Shown here: piece after piece, positions 27,195 to 36,039 of the stretch
Layout: the number at the start of each line of letters is the position of its first letter
Numbering within the stretch: the stretch's first letter is position 1
Source: Clostridium gelidum
GTDB taxonomy: Bacteria > Bacillota > Clostridia > Clostridiales > Clostridiaceae
Assembly (NCBI RefSeq): GCF_019977655.1
Contig: NZ_AP024849.1
Location: 4,931,001 to 4,995,000 of the forward strand
DNA length: 64,000 bases
Direction of reading: 5' to 3'
Notes under the pieces: model-generated
What the model saw: the letters and a program-made list of their open reading frames with translations, nothing else
Database searches by the model: none
Told to the model about the DNA's origin: nothing
Translations under genes and position numbers: made by a program

Positions 27195-27546
27195 GTTGCG
27201 AGATAAGCCATAAGCCGAGTTCTGTATTAAGCAATCATCTATCTAGGTCTAATGTTGCCATTAGACTCAAGCGACGCACCCGGAGGCGGGACGGGCAGCC
27301 CCTTAATGCCTCTCTATTCGGTCTTGCTCCAAGTGGGGTTTACATAGCCGTGAAGTCTCCATCACGCTGGTGAGCTCTTACCATCACCTTTCCACCCTTA
27401 CCTAAGTAAAACTTAGGCGGTATATCTCTGTTGCACTGTCCTTCAAGTCGCCTTGACTGGTCATTAGCCAGCACCCTGCCCTATGGAGCTCGGACTTTCC
27501 TCTCCTAGATCTAAGTCTAGCAGCGATTGCACGTCTCACTCGCAAG
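27195..27546 (-). ncRNA. rnpB: RNase P RNA, bacterial type A
   Basis: Read on the minus strand, the sequence has the universal blocks: GAGGAAAGTCCGAGCTCC and CAGGGTGCTGGCTAA near the 5' end, then GACAGTGCAACAGAGA and AAACCCCAC-TGGAGCAAGACC. A CCCGCC/GGGTGCG stem and a closing GAACTCGGCTTAT complete it. The ends pair as P1 (TTGCGAG with CTCGCAA). It is the catalytic RNA that matures tRNA 5' ends. The boundaries are estimated from P1 and the promoter. The 27067-27739 gap is otherwise empty of genes. Confidence 0.95.
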
Positions 27547-27550
27547 ATTT

Positions 27551-27579
27551 ATCTTAACATATTTTATTTAATTATACAA
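27551..27579 (-). promoter_or_regulatory. Promoter of rnpB
   Basis: On the minus strand TTGTAT (27574-27579) and TAAGAT (27551-27556) are 17 nt apart. The -10 lies about 5-7 nt before the P1 strand of RNase P RNA. Confidence 0.65.
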
Positions 27580-27739
27580 ATAAATTTTAAATTAAATATA
27601 TGGTATAAAACGAACTATAATCCTAACCTGTTAATTTTAGTATACAATTTTCCTAAACCTGCCTAAGGATTTGTTCTTCTAATCCCTAAATATCCACTAA
27701 AAAGTTTAAATATTATATTGTGAATTTAAATATATGAAA

Positions 27740-28045
27740 CTATATTAAAATAAATATTACTGTTAACAAAAGTATTATTATTACTCCATATAAACTTACC
27801 CCACAAAATAATAATGCTAAAAGTATTATTCCTCCAACAATTAACTTAGGCCAAAGTAACATTAAAAGAGGAGATTTAAAAGCGAACATTGGTGGACACC
27901 AATTGGGTCGTCTTCCACAGTTATTTCTTCTGTTTCCGCCTCTAAAAAAGCCTTTAACTGCTCTTTTACTATGTTTAAATATATTTTTAAAATCCTTCTT
28001 CAAGTCTTCTCCAGCTCCATTAGTAAAATCATCATCTCTACTCAT
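27740..28045 (-). CDS. Small basic protein with C-terminal membrane anchor
   Basis: 101 aa. A polar, basic N-terminal half (KSKRAVKGF-like and RGGNRRNNCGRRPNWC segments) is followed by a strongly hydrophobic C-terminus with two close helices (about 57-75 and 77-100). A GGGTGGG site precedes the ATG. No family was recognised. A 160-bp hairpin element begins 23 nt upstream of the start codon and would lie in the leader of any transcript starting further upstream. The basic tail suggests an RNA-, DNA- or phospholipid-facing small membrane protein. This is a description, not a function. Confidence 0.6.
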   Translation of the reverse strand: MSRDDDFTNGAGEDLKKDFKNIFKHSKRAVKGFFRGGNRRNNCGRRPNWCPPMFAFKSPLLMLLWPKLIVGGIILLALLFCGVSLYGVIIILLLTVIFILI

Positions 28046-28068
28046 AACCCACCCACAAAATTATTATT

Positions 28069-28228
28069 AGGCACATGAAAATAAATAACAAGTCCATAGT
28101 TGCCATGAATATTTTTCATCAGACAAGGAGACGAATTGCCCTCATAGAGAGCCTATTAAGTCAATTTGCCGACGTAGCATGATGGAAAATAGGCTGGCAA
28201 ATGGACTTGTTATTTTTTGATTGTGCCT
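28069..28228. repeat. 160-bp hairpin element, family 2, copy 1
   Basis: The ends are AGGCACATGAAAATAA and its counterpart TTTTTTGATTGTGCCT. The arms pair as AACAAGTCCAT/ATGGACTTGTT, TTGCCA/TGGCAA, CATCA/TGATG and CGAATTG/CAATTTG, around an unpaired GACAAGGAGA opposite CCGACGTAGCA. The copy at 59064-59223 has exactly the same length, the same internal loop and different but still paired arms. Confidence 0.85.
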
Positions 28229-28308
28229 TACACTATCAGTATATGCATATGAGTAATATTTTAGTTATTTAATATATCTATGTAATTTTCACTTTGTTTA
28301 TCTATCTA

Positions 28309-28619
28309 TAGATGCCCACTACTAAAGTTTTACTTATGCTTGGTATTATATTCAACATTTACTATACTTAGGAGCATATCCAAACAGAGAAATTGGATAC
28401 ATATTTGTGAAGTAGGCATTGAAAATAAGCTGATGAAGCTTCTTAATGGGAGGTTGTTCCATTATAGTTTGTCCAAATTTTACATTTGGAGCAAACTATA
28501 ATGGGTGCAACCTCCCATTTAGAATGCTTCCAGCGAAACTTTCACAGTCCTACAGAATAAATATGTATTCAATTTTGGCGATGTATACGCCTAAGTATGA
28601 TTTCCACTGTGGGTATCTA
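28309..28619. repeat. 310-bp hairpin element, family 1 type A, copy 2
   Basis: Nearly identical to 6656-6965, including both inverted ends (TAGATGCCCAC left, GTGGGTATCTA right) and the apical core at 28446-28519. It ends 5 nt before the stop codon of the Nif3 gene, so in practice it forms that gene's 3' trailer. Together with the 160-bp element it accounts for the 28046-28624 gap. Confidence 0.85.
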
Positions 28620-28624
28620 TATTG

Positions 28625-29416
28625 CTAAACAAAGTCATATGGGTCTTTGCATTTTTCTGAAGCAATGAATTCTACAGATTTAAATTTTTCTTTTAGAAAT
28701 TCTAATGTTTTTAGAAATACAAGATATTCTGTTGAGAAATGTCCTGCATCTATTATACTTATTTTCATTTCTTTAAAGTCTGATGCAAAATGATAAGTTG
28801 TGTCTCCAGTTATTATACAATCAGCTCCGAGGCTTTTCGCTTTATAAAATAAATCTTGACCACTTCCATTTATTATTGCCAATACTTTTACTTTCTCAGA
28901 TCCTCTAACAATTCTCATATTTTCTATATTTAAATTCTTTTTAACAATCTTTATGATATCACACAGTAAAATTTCTTCGTCTAATTTTACTAACCTTCCA
29001 ATACCAACATCTTTGTAGTTTTCAGATTCATTAGGTTCAATTATTATATTGGAATTAAATCCCAATATTTTAACTATAGTTTCATTTATGCCATTTTTAG
29101 CACTATCTAAATTAGTATGACATGAGTAAAGTGCTATGTCGTCTTTAACTAAAGCAATAACTTTATCTCCTATTAGATCTCCCTTAATTATATTTTTAGG
29201 TCTTTTAAATAATAGTGGATGATGAGTAATTATTAAATCACAATTAAATCTTGTAGCTTCTTTAATTACTTCATTTGTACAATCTAAGGCTAACAAAACT
29301 TTCTTCACTTCTTTATTTTCATCCCCAACCATCAATCCAACATTATCATAATCTTCCATTAGAAACTTCGGAGCAAATTTTTCAATTTCTTTTGATATAT
29401 CTATTACTTTAGTCAT
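28625..29416 (-). CDS. Nif3-like dinuclear metal centre protein (YqfO/GTP cyclohydrolase I type 2 family)
   Basis: 263 aa, the short form without the PII-like insert of some homologues. Metal-ligand motifs are visible: ITHHPLLF (residues 63-70), SCHTNLD and DAGHFSTE near the C-terminus. The biochemical role of the family is unsettled, with GTP cyclohydrolase, hydrolase and iron-related roles all proposed. It lies 11 nt downstream of trmK, an arrangement conserved in Firmicutes (yqfN-yqfO), which supports co-transcription. An AGGTGG site precedes the ATG. Confidence 0.93.
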   Translation of the reverse strand: MTKVIDISKEIEKFAPKFLMEDYDNVGLMVGDENKEVKKVLLALDCTNEVIKEATRFNCDLIITHHPLLFKRPKNIIKGDLIGDKVIALVKDDIALYSCHTNLDSAKNGINETIVKILGFNSNIIIEPNESENYKDVGIGRLVKLDEEILLCDIIKIVKKNLNIENMRIVRGSEKVKVLAIINGSGQDLFYKAKSLGADCIITGDTTYHFASDFKEMKISIIDAGHFSTEYLVFLKTLEFLKEKFKSVEFIASEKCKDPYDFV

Positions 29417-29427
29417 AATTTCACCAC

Positions 29428-30120
29428 CTAAAAATTTTTTAATAACTTCTCTAATTTTTGATTTTTTTCTCTTAATTCATTTTTACGGTCAATTGCATGT
29501 TCAGTATTATCTGTAATAAAATCCATGACTTTTTCATTTTTTTGAATTTTGCTTTGTATATATGACTTTAATAAAGGCATTTTTTTACTTAACATAGTCG
29601 GACTTATTTCATAGAATATATCTTCTAATAATATATAATCTCCAGTTTTATATTTTACTTTAAATATCTCATAATACTTATTTTCATCTAAACATATATC
29701 TTCACCTAAAATTTCATAGTTATTATTATATAAGTATCTTCTCAAGACTTCAGGGTTTTGAGCAGGTTGAAGTATTAAATAATCTAAATTTTTAACTTTA
29801 TCCAAATCATTTTCTAATATATCTCTAATTAAATTTCCACCCATTCCAGCAATTATTACAGCCTCTGCTTCTTTATTTTTTAAAGGAGATAGTCCCCCAC
29901 CTAATCTTAAGTCTATTTTATCTAACACGCCATCTAATGATGCATTAATTTTTGCTTTTTTCAAAGGTTCTTTGTTTATATCTGATGCAATAACTTTTTT
30001 TGCTATATTATTTTTAACTAAATAAATAGGTATATAGCCATGATCTGTTCCAACATCCATAATAATTTGGACTTTATCAAGTTTTTCTATAATCCAATTT
30101 AATCTTTTACTTAATTCCAT
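29428..30120 (-). CDS. trmK: tRNA (adenine-22-N1)-methyltransferase
   Basis: 230 aa. The SAM-binding motif is IIMDVGTDHGYIPIYL near residues 19-34, with the catalytic-loop region AVIIAGMGGNLIRDIL and LILQPAQNPEVLRRYL typical of TrmK (YqfN). A coiled helical C-terminus follows. It methylates A22 in the D-loop of some tRNAs. It sits between rpoD and nif3, as in other Firmicutes. A terminator and a short palindromic repeat separate it from rpoD, so it may have its own promoter. Confidence 0.92.
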   Translation of the reverse strand: MELSKRLNWIIEKLDKVQIIMDVGTDHGYIPIYLVKNNIAKKVIASDINKEPLKKAKINASLDGVLDKIDLRLGGGLSPLKNKEAEAVIIAGMGGNLIRDILENDLDKVKNLDYLILQPAQNPEVLRRYLYNNNYEILGEDICLDENKYYEIFKVKYKTGDYILLEDIFYEISPTMLSKKMPLLKSYIQSKIQKNEKVMDFITDNTEHAIDRKNELREKNQKLEKLLKNF

Positions 30121-30137
30121 GTTTACCCCCTTAATTC

Positions 30138-30195
30138 AATTAACAGTTAACAATGTATACCCTTTAGGGCATCCTGTGGACAGTTAACAATTAAT
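30138..30195. repeat. Short palindromic intergenic repeat, copy 3
   Basis: TTAACAGTTAACAAT, then CCCTTTAGGGCATCCTGTGG, then ACAGTTAACAATTAAT. It is the same unit as 5053-5111. It lies between the trmK start and the rpoD terminator. Confidence 0.7.
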
Positions 30196-30219
30196 GAACA
30201 AATTACTACGTAATTTGAA

Positions 30220-30250
30220 AAATAAGCACCTAAAATATAGGTGCTTATTT
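30220..30250 (-). terminator. Intrinsic terminator after rpoD
   Basis: AAATAAGCACCTA pairs with TAGGTGCTTATTT around a 5-nt loop, then a T-run on the minus strand. It begins 3 nt past the rpoD stop codon. Confidence 0.85.
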
Positions 30251-30252
30251 GT

Positions 30253-31362
30253 TTAATCTAAATAATCTTTTAATTTTTTACTTCTTGATGGATGTCTTAA
30301 CTTTCTTAAAGCTTTCGCTTCAATTTGTCTAATTCTTTCTCTTGTAACACTAAATTCTTTACCTACTTCTTCAAGAGTCCTAGCTCTTCCATCATCAAGT
30401 CCAAATCTTAGTCTTAATACCTTTTCTTCTCTAGGAGTCAATGTATCCAATACATTGATTAATTGTTCCTTAAGCATTGTAAATGCAGCAGCTTCTGCTG
30501 GTGCTAGTGCTTCATCATCTGGAATAAAATCTCCTAAATGAGAATCTTCTTCTTCACCTATTGGAGTTTCTAACGAAACTGGTTCTTGTGCTATCTTTTG
30601 AATTTCACGAACCTTTTCTACTGGAAGTTCCATAACCTTTGAAATTTCTTCTGGGAATGGATCCCTACCTAATTCTTGTAATAATTGTCTTTGTACTCTT
30701 ATAAGCTTATTTATAGTTTCTACCATATGAACAGGTATTCTAATTGTTCTAGCTTGATCCGCAATAGCTCTTGTTATTGCTTGCCTAATCCACCATGTAG
30801 CATAAGTTGAAAATTTGTATCCTTTTCTATAATCAAATTTTTCAACAGCTTTTATAAGACCTAAGTTTCCTTCTTGTATTAAATCTAAGAAAAGCATTCC
30901 TCTTCCAACATATCTTTTAGCTATACTTACAACTAATCTTAAATTTGCCTCTGCTAATTTCTTTCTAGATTTTTGATTTCCTTCTTCTATTTCTCTAGCA
31001 TATGTTATTTCTTGTTCTGAAGACAATAAAGGCACTTTTCCAATTTCTTTTAAATACATTCTAACTGGATCATCTATTGCTATACCTTCTGGCACTGATA
31101 AATCAATTTCTTCATGTGCAGTATCCGTATCGTTCACATCACCTATAATTTCAACATTTGCCAGTTCTAATACCTCATATATCTTTTCTATTTGATCTGG
31201 ACTTAAGTCAATGTGCTCCATTGTTTCCATAATCTCTTTATATGTTAATGATCCATTTTTTTTACCTTTATCAAGTAATTCCTTCACGGCCAGCATTTTG
31301 ATATTCTTATCTTTTTTATCATCTTTTGGTTTTGCTGCTTTTCCACTAGTTTTTTGTTCCAT
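30253..31362 (-). CDS. rpoD: Primary RNA polymerase sigma factor (sigma-A/RpoD)
   Basis: 369 aa, the compact clostridial/bacillar form. Region 1.1 is a short charged N-terminus. Region 1.2 has DDPVRMYLKEIGKVPLL, regions 2.3-2.4 have FSTYATWWIRQAITRAI, and region 4.2 has VGKEFSVTRERIRQIEAKAL followed by a RHPSRSKKLKDYLD tail. It directs transcription of housekeeping genes. AAGGAGG precedes the ATG. It is 11 nt or so from the dnaG coding end region, in the classic dnaG-rpoD macromolecular synthesis operon. Confidence 0.98.
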   Translation of the reverse strand: MEQKTSGKAAKPKDDKKDKNIKMLAVKELLDKGKKNGSLTYKEIMETMEHIDLSPDQIEKIYEVLELANVEIIGDVNDTDTAHEEIDLSVPEGIAIDDPVRMYLKEIGKVPLLSSEQEITYAREIEEGNQKSRKKLAEANLRLVVSIAKRYVGRGMLFLDLIQEGNLGLIKAVEKFDYRKGYKFSTYATWWIRQAITRAIADQARTIRIPVHMVETINKLIRVQRQLLQELGRDPFPEEISKVMELPVEKVREIQKIAQEPVSLETPIGEEEDSHLGDFIPDDEALAPAEAAAFTMLKEQLINVLDTLTPREEKVLRLRFGLDDGRARTLEEVGKEFSVTRERIRQIEAKALRKLRHPSRSKKLKDYLD

Positions 31363-31391
31363 ATTATTACTGCCTCCTTCCGTTATAACCT

Positions 31392-33173
31392 TTAACCTCT
31401 CTCTCTCCTTTTTAGTGTTTTGGACAATTTAGTAAGCTCCATAGCAATTCTTATAGATTCTTCAATTTCCCCATTCTTTTCAAATCTATTTTGCTTTTTC
31501 TTTAAATCTTCAATTTGTAATTTTAGTTTAAAACTTTTGACTTCATTTAGATAATCTTCTATTAATCTATCGCTATGTGCGAAAGTTAAAATTTCATGTT
31601 CTTTTATTTTAGTAAGCTCTTTAGAACTTTCTATGTCATCACATCTGTTTTCTACATAAGATATTATATTAATAGTATCCACATTTTTTCCTTGTAATAT
31701 TAATGAATAAATTTTATTGTGTGATTCTATTACAAAATCTCCTGGTTTTATGAGATTTTTAAGTTCCTCATAAAATTCATCTTTCAGCATCAATTTAATT
31801 AAAGCTCTCTCGGCTTTTAGATATCCTGGTTCTACATATAATTTTGTTCCAAAATCTTCTTTTTTATTTGTAAAATTTTCCTCTTTCTGTTTTTTTGCTA
31901 TTACTTGCGAAAGTAGGTCATATAATGATTGCTCCTTAATTGATGTTTCTTCTGAAATTTTCTTTATATATACATCTTTTTCTATAGGATTTAGCTCTGC
32001 CAAAATTTCCGCAAATTTCTCTCCGTATGCAACTAATTCATTCCCATTTTTTAAATCTATGCCGTTTGCTGCTCTTTTAATTCTATATTCAATTAGAGGC
32101 AATGCTTCTTTTGCTAATCTTAAAAACGCATCTCTTCCATTTTTTCTCACAAATTCATCTGGATCTTTACCCTCTGGTACTGTTAATACTTTCACGTCAA
32201 ATCCAGCATTCCTTAAAATTTCAAGTCCTCTTATTGTAGCAGTCTGCCCAGCCAAGTCGGCATCATAAGAAATTATTACTTTATTTACATATCTCTTAAG
32301 AAGTCTTGCTTGATTTACAGTAAGTGCAGTTCCAAGTGATGCTACAGTATTCGTTATACCATATTGATGAAGTGCTATTAAATCCATATACCCTTCAACT
32401 ATAATAATGTAATCTTCTTGCAGCATATTTTTAATTGCAAAATTTAATCCATACAGATTAGTTCCCTTTTGAAAAATCATTGTCTCTGGTGAATTTAAAT
32501 ATTTTGGTTTTGAATCATCTAAAACCCTACCTCCAAACCCAATAACTTTTCCTTTGGCATCAAATACAGGAAACATTACTCTATTTCTAAATCTGTCATA
32601 TGTATTCCCTGTTTTTTCATTTTTAGAAATCAACCCAGCTTCAAATAACAAATCATCCTTATATCCTTTTGCTCTTAAACCATTTATTACTCCATGCCAG
32701 TTGTCATGTGAATAACCCAATCCAAATCGTTTTATAGTTTCTTCTTTTATTCCTCTTTTTAAGAAATACTCTTTTGCTATTTTATTTTTTTGTAAATTTG
32801 CAAAATAATATCTAGCAGCATCTACATTTATCTTGTATAAAAGCTCCTTTTTTCTAGAAATTTTATCATTTTCCTGCCCTTCTATTTGTAATGTAATATT
32901 AGCTTTGTCTGCTAAATGCTTTGCTGCCTCTAGAAAAGTAAATTTTTTATATTTCATAACAAATGTAAGCACATTTCCTGCTTCACCACACGAAAAACAT
33001 TTATATATTTGCTTTTCACTAGAAACACTAAATGATGGGGATTTATCATTATGGAATGGACATAACCCCATATAATTTCTTCCTGATTTTTTTAACCTTA
33101 CATTTTCTGAAATAATATCAACAATGTCATTTTGTTCTTTTATTTTTTCTATTACTTCTTCTGGTATCTGCAA
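31392..33173 (-). CDS. dnaG: DNA primase
   Basis: About 593 aa. I place the start at TTG 33173 (protein beginning M-QIPEEVIEKI), because GGGAGGGAG lies about 8 nt upstream and family members begin there. An in-frame TTG at 33209 would add 12 unconserved residues that include the ribosome binding site. The zinc-binding domain is CPFHNDKSPSF with KCFSCG. Toprim motifs are EGYMDLIAL and ISYDADLAGQTAT. A helicase-interacting C-terminal domain follows. It makes RNA primers for replication. It lies between dgt and rpoD. Confidence 0.95.
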   Translation of the reverse strand: MQIPEEVIEKIKEQNDIVDIISENVRLKKSGRNYMGLCPFHNDKSPSFSVSSEKQIYKCFSCGEAGNVLTFVMKYKKFTFLEAAKHLADKANITLQIEGQENDKISRKKELLYKINVDAARYYFANLQKNKIAKEYFLKRGIKEETIKRFGLGYSHDNWHGVINGLRAKGYKDDLLFEAGLISKNEKTGNTYDRFRNRVMFPVFDAKGKVIGFGGRVLDDSKPKYLNSPETMIFQKGTNLYGLNFAIKNMLQEDYIIIVEGYMDLIALHQYGITNTVASLGTALTVNQARLLKRYVNKVIISYDADLAGQTATIRGLEILRNAGFDVKVLTVPEGKDPDEFVRKNGRDAFLRLAKEALPLIEYRIKRAANGIDLKNGNELVAYGEKFAEILAELNPIEKDVYIKKISEETSIKEQSLYDLLSQVIAKKQKEENFTNKKEDFGTKLYVEPGYLKAERALIKLMLKDEFYEELKNLIKPGDFVIESHNKIYSLILQGKNVDTINIISYVENRCDDIESSKELTKIKEHEILTFAHSDRLIEDYLNEVKSFKLKLQIEDLKKKQNRFEKNGEIEESIRIAMELTKLSKTLKRRERG

Positions 33174-33446
33174 GGAGACATCTCCCTCCCTACTGCTTTT
33201 TTCCAACAATTATATATTATTCGACACAATAACGAATTTTCCTTCTAATTTATAATAATAATTTAAAATTTATTTGAAAATTCAACTCATTTTGAAATAA
33301 TATCTAGTTGGATAGCACTATTATTTAATAATTCTTTTTTTTATTTTAAAATCCTCTTTTTTTATTTTAAAATTCTGTTTATAACTTCCAAACCATATTG
33401 GTTTATAGATCAGTTAGCCATAAAATAAATTCTTAATTGAAAGATA

Positions 33447-34472
33447 TTAATCTATTATTGCTTTAGGCACAAATATTTTATTAAATAATAATAAGCAATA
33501 ATCATCACTCATACCAGCAATATAATCCGCTACTGCTCTTTGTAGACTTTCCTTTTTAGCTATTGTTAAATAAATTTCTGGCATTTCTTCTGGATTTTCT
33601 TCAAAATATTTAATTAATTGCTCTAATATAAATTTTGCCTTATTTCTCTCAACCTTTAATGTATCTCCTAAATATATATTTTTAAACATAAATTCCCTAA
33701 GTTCTATCATTGCTGCATTAATTTCTTTACTTAATCCAACTTCTTTTATTCCATTATTAATATTATCATTTGAAGTTTTCACAAAATCTTTTATTAAAGT
33801 ATCTAGTCTTAGAGTAGAATTATCTCCTAAAACTTCAACAATATCTTTAGGTAGTTGTTCTTCACTTAAAAGTCCTGCTCTTATAGAATCATCTATATCA
33901 TGATTTAAATAAGCCATTTTATCACTAAATTTAACTACAATTCCTTCTAAAGTAATTATATCTTTTGTGGTTCCAAGCCCACTATGATTAAGTATTCCAT
34001 TAATTACTTCTTCTGTTAAATTAAGTCCACGCCCATCATTTTCAAGTCTAGTAACTACTCTCACACTTTGTTCATTATGACGGAATCCACCTTTTAAATA
34101 TTCATTTAACACTTCTTCCCCATTATGTGCAAAAGCAACATGCCCTAAATCATGTCCTAATGCTATTGCTTCAATTAAATTTTCATTTAATCCAATTCCA
34201 ACACCAATATTTCTCGCAACTTGTGATACCTCTAATGTATGAGTTAGTCTAGTTCTATAGTGATCACCAAAAGTTTTTATATATACTTGTGTTTTATGTT
34301 TAAGGCGTCTAAATGATTTGCTTTGAATAATTCTATCTCTATCAAGCATATAACAGGTTCTAATACAGTCTTCTTCTTCTCTAATTTTTCTACCTAACGT
34401 ATTTTTTGAAAAAGCCGCTTCTTTAATTAATGTCAAGCTTTCAAAACTCTGAATTTTTTCTCTCACAATCAT
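33447..34472 (-). CDS. dgt: Deoxyguanosinetriphosphate triphosphohydrolase-like protein (HD domain)
   Basis: 341 aa. HD-domain metal residues are seen in RLTHTLEVSQVAR and ALGHDLGHVAFAHNGE. An N-terminal RIIQSKSFRRLKHKTQV segment is typical of the dGTPase-like type 2 family. Family members cleave dNTPs to nucleoside and tripolyphosphate and help control dNTP pools. The gene lies upstream of dnaG and rpoD, the usual clostridial order. A GAGGTG site precedes the ATG. A 237-nt AT-rich gap separates it from dnaG, with no feature recognised other than poly-T/poly-A runs. Confidence 0.92.
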   Translation of the reverse strand: MIVREKIQSFESLTLIKEAAFSKNTLGRKIREEEDCIRTCYMLDRDRIIQSKSFRRLKHKTQVYIKTFGDHYRTRLTHTLEVSQVARNIGVGIGLNENLIEAIALGHDLGHVAFAHNGEEVLNEYLKGGFRHNEQSVRVVTRLENDGRGLNLTEEVINGILNHSGLGTTKDIITLEGIVVKFSDKMAYLNHDIDDSIRAGLLSEEQLPKDIVEVLGDNSTLRLDTLIKDFVKTSNDNINNGIKEVGLSKEINAAMIELREFMFKNIYLGDTLKVERNKAKFILEQLIKYFEENPEEMPEIYLTIAKKESLQRAVADYIAGMSDDYCLLLFNKIFVPKAIID

Positions 34473-34731
34473 ATTTTATCACCTCTTTCTATGTATTCTA
34501 TATTTATCATTATATTCCTCTATTTATCGACCTTATTTATTATTTGCAAAAATTTAAAAAATACTATCGTTTACATATATTTTTTTTATTTTTATCAAAT
34601 TATTTTAGTATATTACTAAAATAATTTTAATATTATTTAATAATAAAGAATTTTCTTTTGAGTATTGAAACTATCTTTAAAATTTTTTACTTTCTTATAA
34701 CACAATAATCACCTTATAAAGGAGTGTATTT

Positions 34732-35799
34732 ATGGGTAATGAAGTTTTATCTTTACGCGAATGTAATCTTTCCCCTGAAATCATAAAACAAAATGTTTTG
34801 CCATGCTACAATTTACAAAACTCTCAAATTTCAATAATTAAATTTAAAGATACAGATAAACAAAGAGCAGTATATCGAATAGATTTCAAAGAAAAAAGCT
34901 ATTGTCTAAAAAAAGTTTATTATAATATGAAAGATTTGCTATATGTATATTCAGCAATTGAATGGCTGTATAGAAATAATATTAGAGCACCAAAACTTTT
35001 GCCTACTGTTGACAATAATAGATTTGTATCTTATGACGATATGCTTTTTATACTAACCCCTTGGATTGAAGGTGAGAAATGTAGTTTTGATAATATTGAC
35101 CATGTTATTTGCTCTGTAAAAAAGCTTTCTAGAATTCATTCAATATCTCGTGACTTTCAGCCCATTTTAGGTAGTTCATTAAAAGAAGGATATGATGATT
35201 ATTACATATCAACCTTAAAACATTTTCAAGATTTACTTAAAACTTCAAATGAAGCCTTTAAGTATAAAGATACATTTTCGAGACAATTTATTTCAACCTT
35301 TGATACAAATCTACGTCTCGCTAAAATTTCTTTAGATATATCTTATAAAATTGATAATGCTGATTTAAGTAAATCTTTATGCCATGGTGATTATGTAAAT
35401 AAAAATTTGATTTTCCCATCTGATTTAGATCCTTGGATAATAGACTTCGACAAATGTCAAACAGATTATTCAGCACGCGACTTAGCATACTTTATGCGTA
35501 GATTACTTAAACGTGAAAATACGAAATGGAACCTTGATTTAGCTTTATCTATACTCAAAACTTATAACGAATATTCCCCTTTAACAGAATCAGATTTACG
35601 ATATTTGATTTCATATATATGTTTTCCACAAAAATACTGGAAAATATCAAGAGATTATTATAAAAATATTAACAAGTGCAATAAATCTGCTTTTTTAACT
35701 TTACTATCAAATGCAACTTCAAAAACAAATCTTCAATATGACTTTGCAATAAGCATAGTAGATGAAGTACAAAAAGAATTTGACACAACTTTGCTTTAA
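34732..35799 (+). CDS. CotS-family spore coat protein / aminoglycoside-phosphotransferase-fold kinase
   Basis: 355 aa. The APH-type kinase fold is seen: a YCLKK-like lysine strand near 58-63, ILTPWIEGEKC hinge, the catalytic loop LCHGDYVNKNLIF, and the metal motif WIIDFDKCQTDYSARDLAYFMRR. This layout matches CotS/YutH/YsxE spore coat proteins of Firmicutes. An AAGGAG site precedes the ATG at 34732. It is convergent with the PadR-HAAS pair, with a hairpin element starting at its stop codon. The 259-nt upstream gap is very AT-rich and shows no clear sigma-A promoter, compatible with mother-cell sigma control (inference). Confidence 0.85.
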   Translation: MGNEVLSLRECNLSPEIIKQNVLPCYNLQNSQISIIKFKDTDKQRAVYRIDFKEKSYCLKKVYYNMKDLLYVYSAIEWLYRNNIRAPKLLPTVDNNRFVSYDDMLFILTPWIEGEKCSFDNIDHVICSVKKLSRIHSISRDFQPILGSSLKEGYDDYYISTLKHFQDLLKTSNEAFKYKDTFSRQFISTFDTNLRLAKISLDISYKIDNADLSKSLCHGDYVNKNLIFPSDLDPWIIDFDKCQTDYSARDLAYFMRRLLKRENTKWNLDLALSILKTYNEYSPLTESDLRYLISYICFPQKYWKISRDYYKNINKCNKSAFLTLLSNATSKTNLQYDFAISIVDEVQKEFDTTLL

Positions 35800-36025
35800 A
35801 ACTAGGGTTATGGATACATCCCTTCGAACTAAAGGGTACTCTGTTGTTGCGGTTACTGAGAATTTGGCTGTGGATTTCTAACATTAGAAGTTGCACCATT
35901 TCTGCATGCTCCTAAGACAAGCTTAGGACATGCAAAAATGGAACAACTTCTAATGAAGAAATACCTACAGCCAAATTCTCTGATGTAACACTTCACAAAA
36001 GAGTACCCTTTAGTTCTAGTTTTAG
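35799..36025. repeat. Hairpin element, family 1 type B, copy in inverted orientation
   Basis: The outer arms are AACTAAAGGGTAC/GTACCCTTTAGTT, the middle arms include GAGAATTTGGCTGT/ACAGCCAAATTCTC, and the core is ATTAGAAGTTG/CAACTTCTAAT (35883-35955). Its apex has the same fixed geometry as the type A copies, read in reverse. It lacks the outer TAGATACCCAC ends. It occupies the whole gap between two convergent genes and could act as a bidirectional terminator. Confidence 0.8.
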
Positions 36026-36039
36026 ATACATTCAAAATA

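Noticed and set aside
27195..27546. Considered as a tRNA cluster or riboswitch because of its high GC and dense pairing
   Set aside because: Universal RNase P RNA blocks and P1 closure identify it as rnpB on the minus strand.
28446..28628. A plus-strand 60-codon frame in the hairpin element, whose peptide (CSIIVCPNF...FGANYNG) resembles one from 35853-36047 on the other strand (CSIFACPKL...LGACRNG)
   Set aside because: The likeness follows from the shared hairpin apex sequence. There is no ribosome binding site, both frames end in stem sequence, and changes between copies follow base pairing and not codon position.
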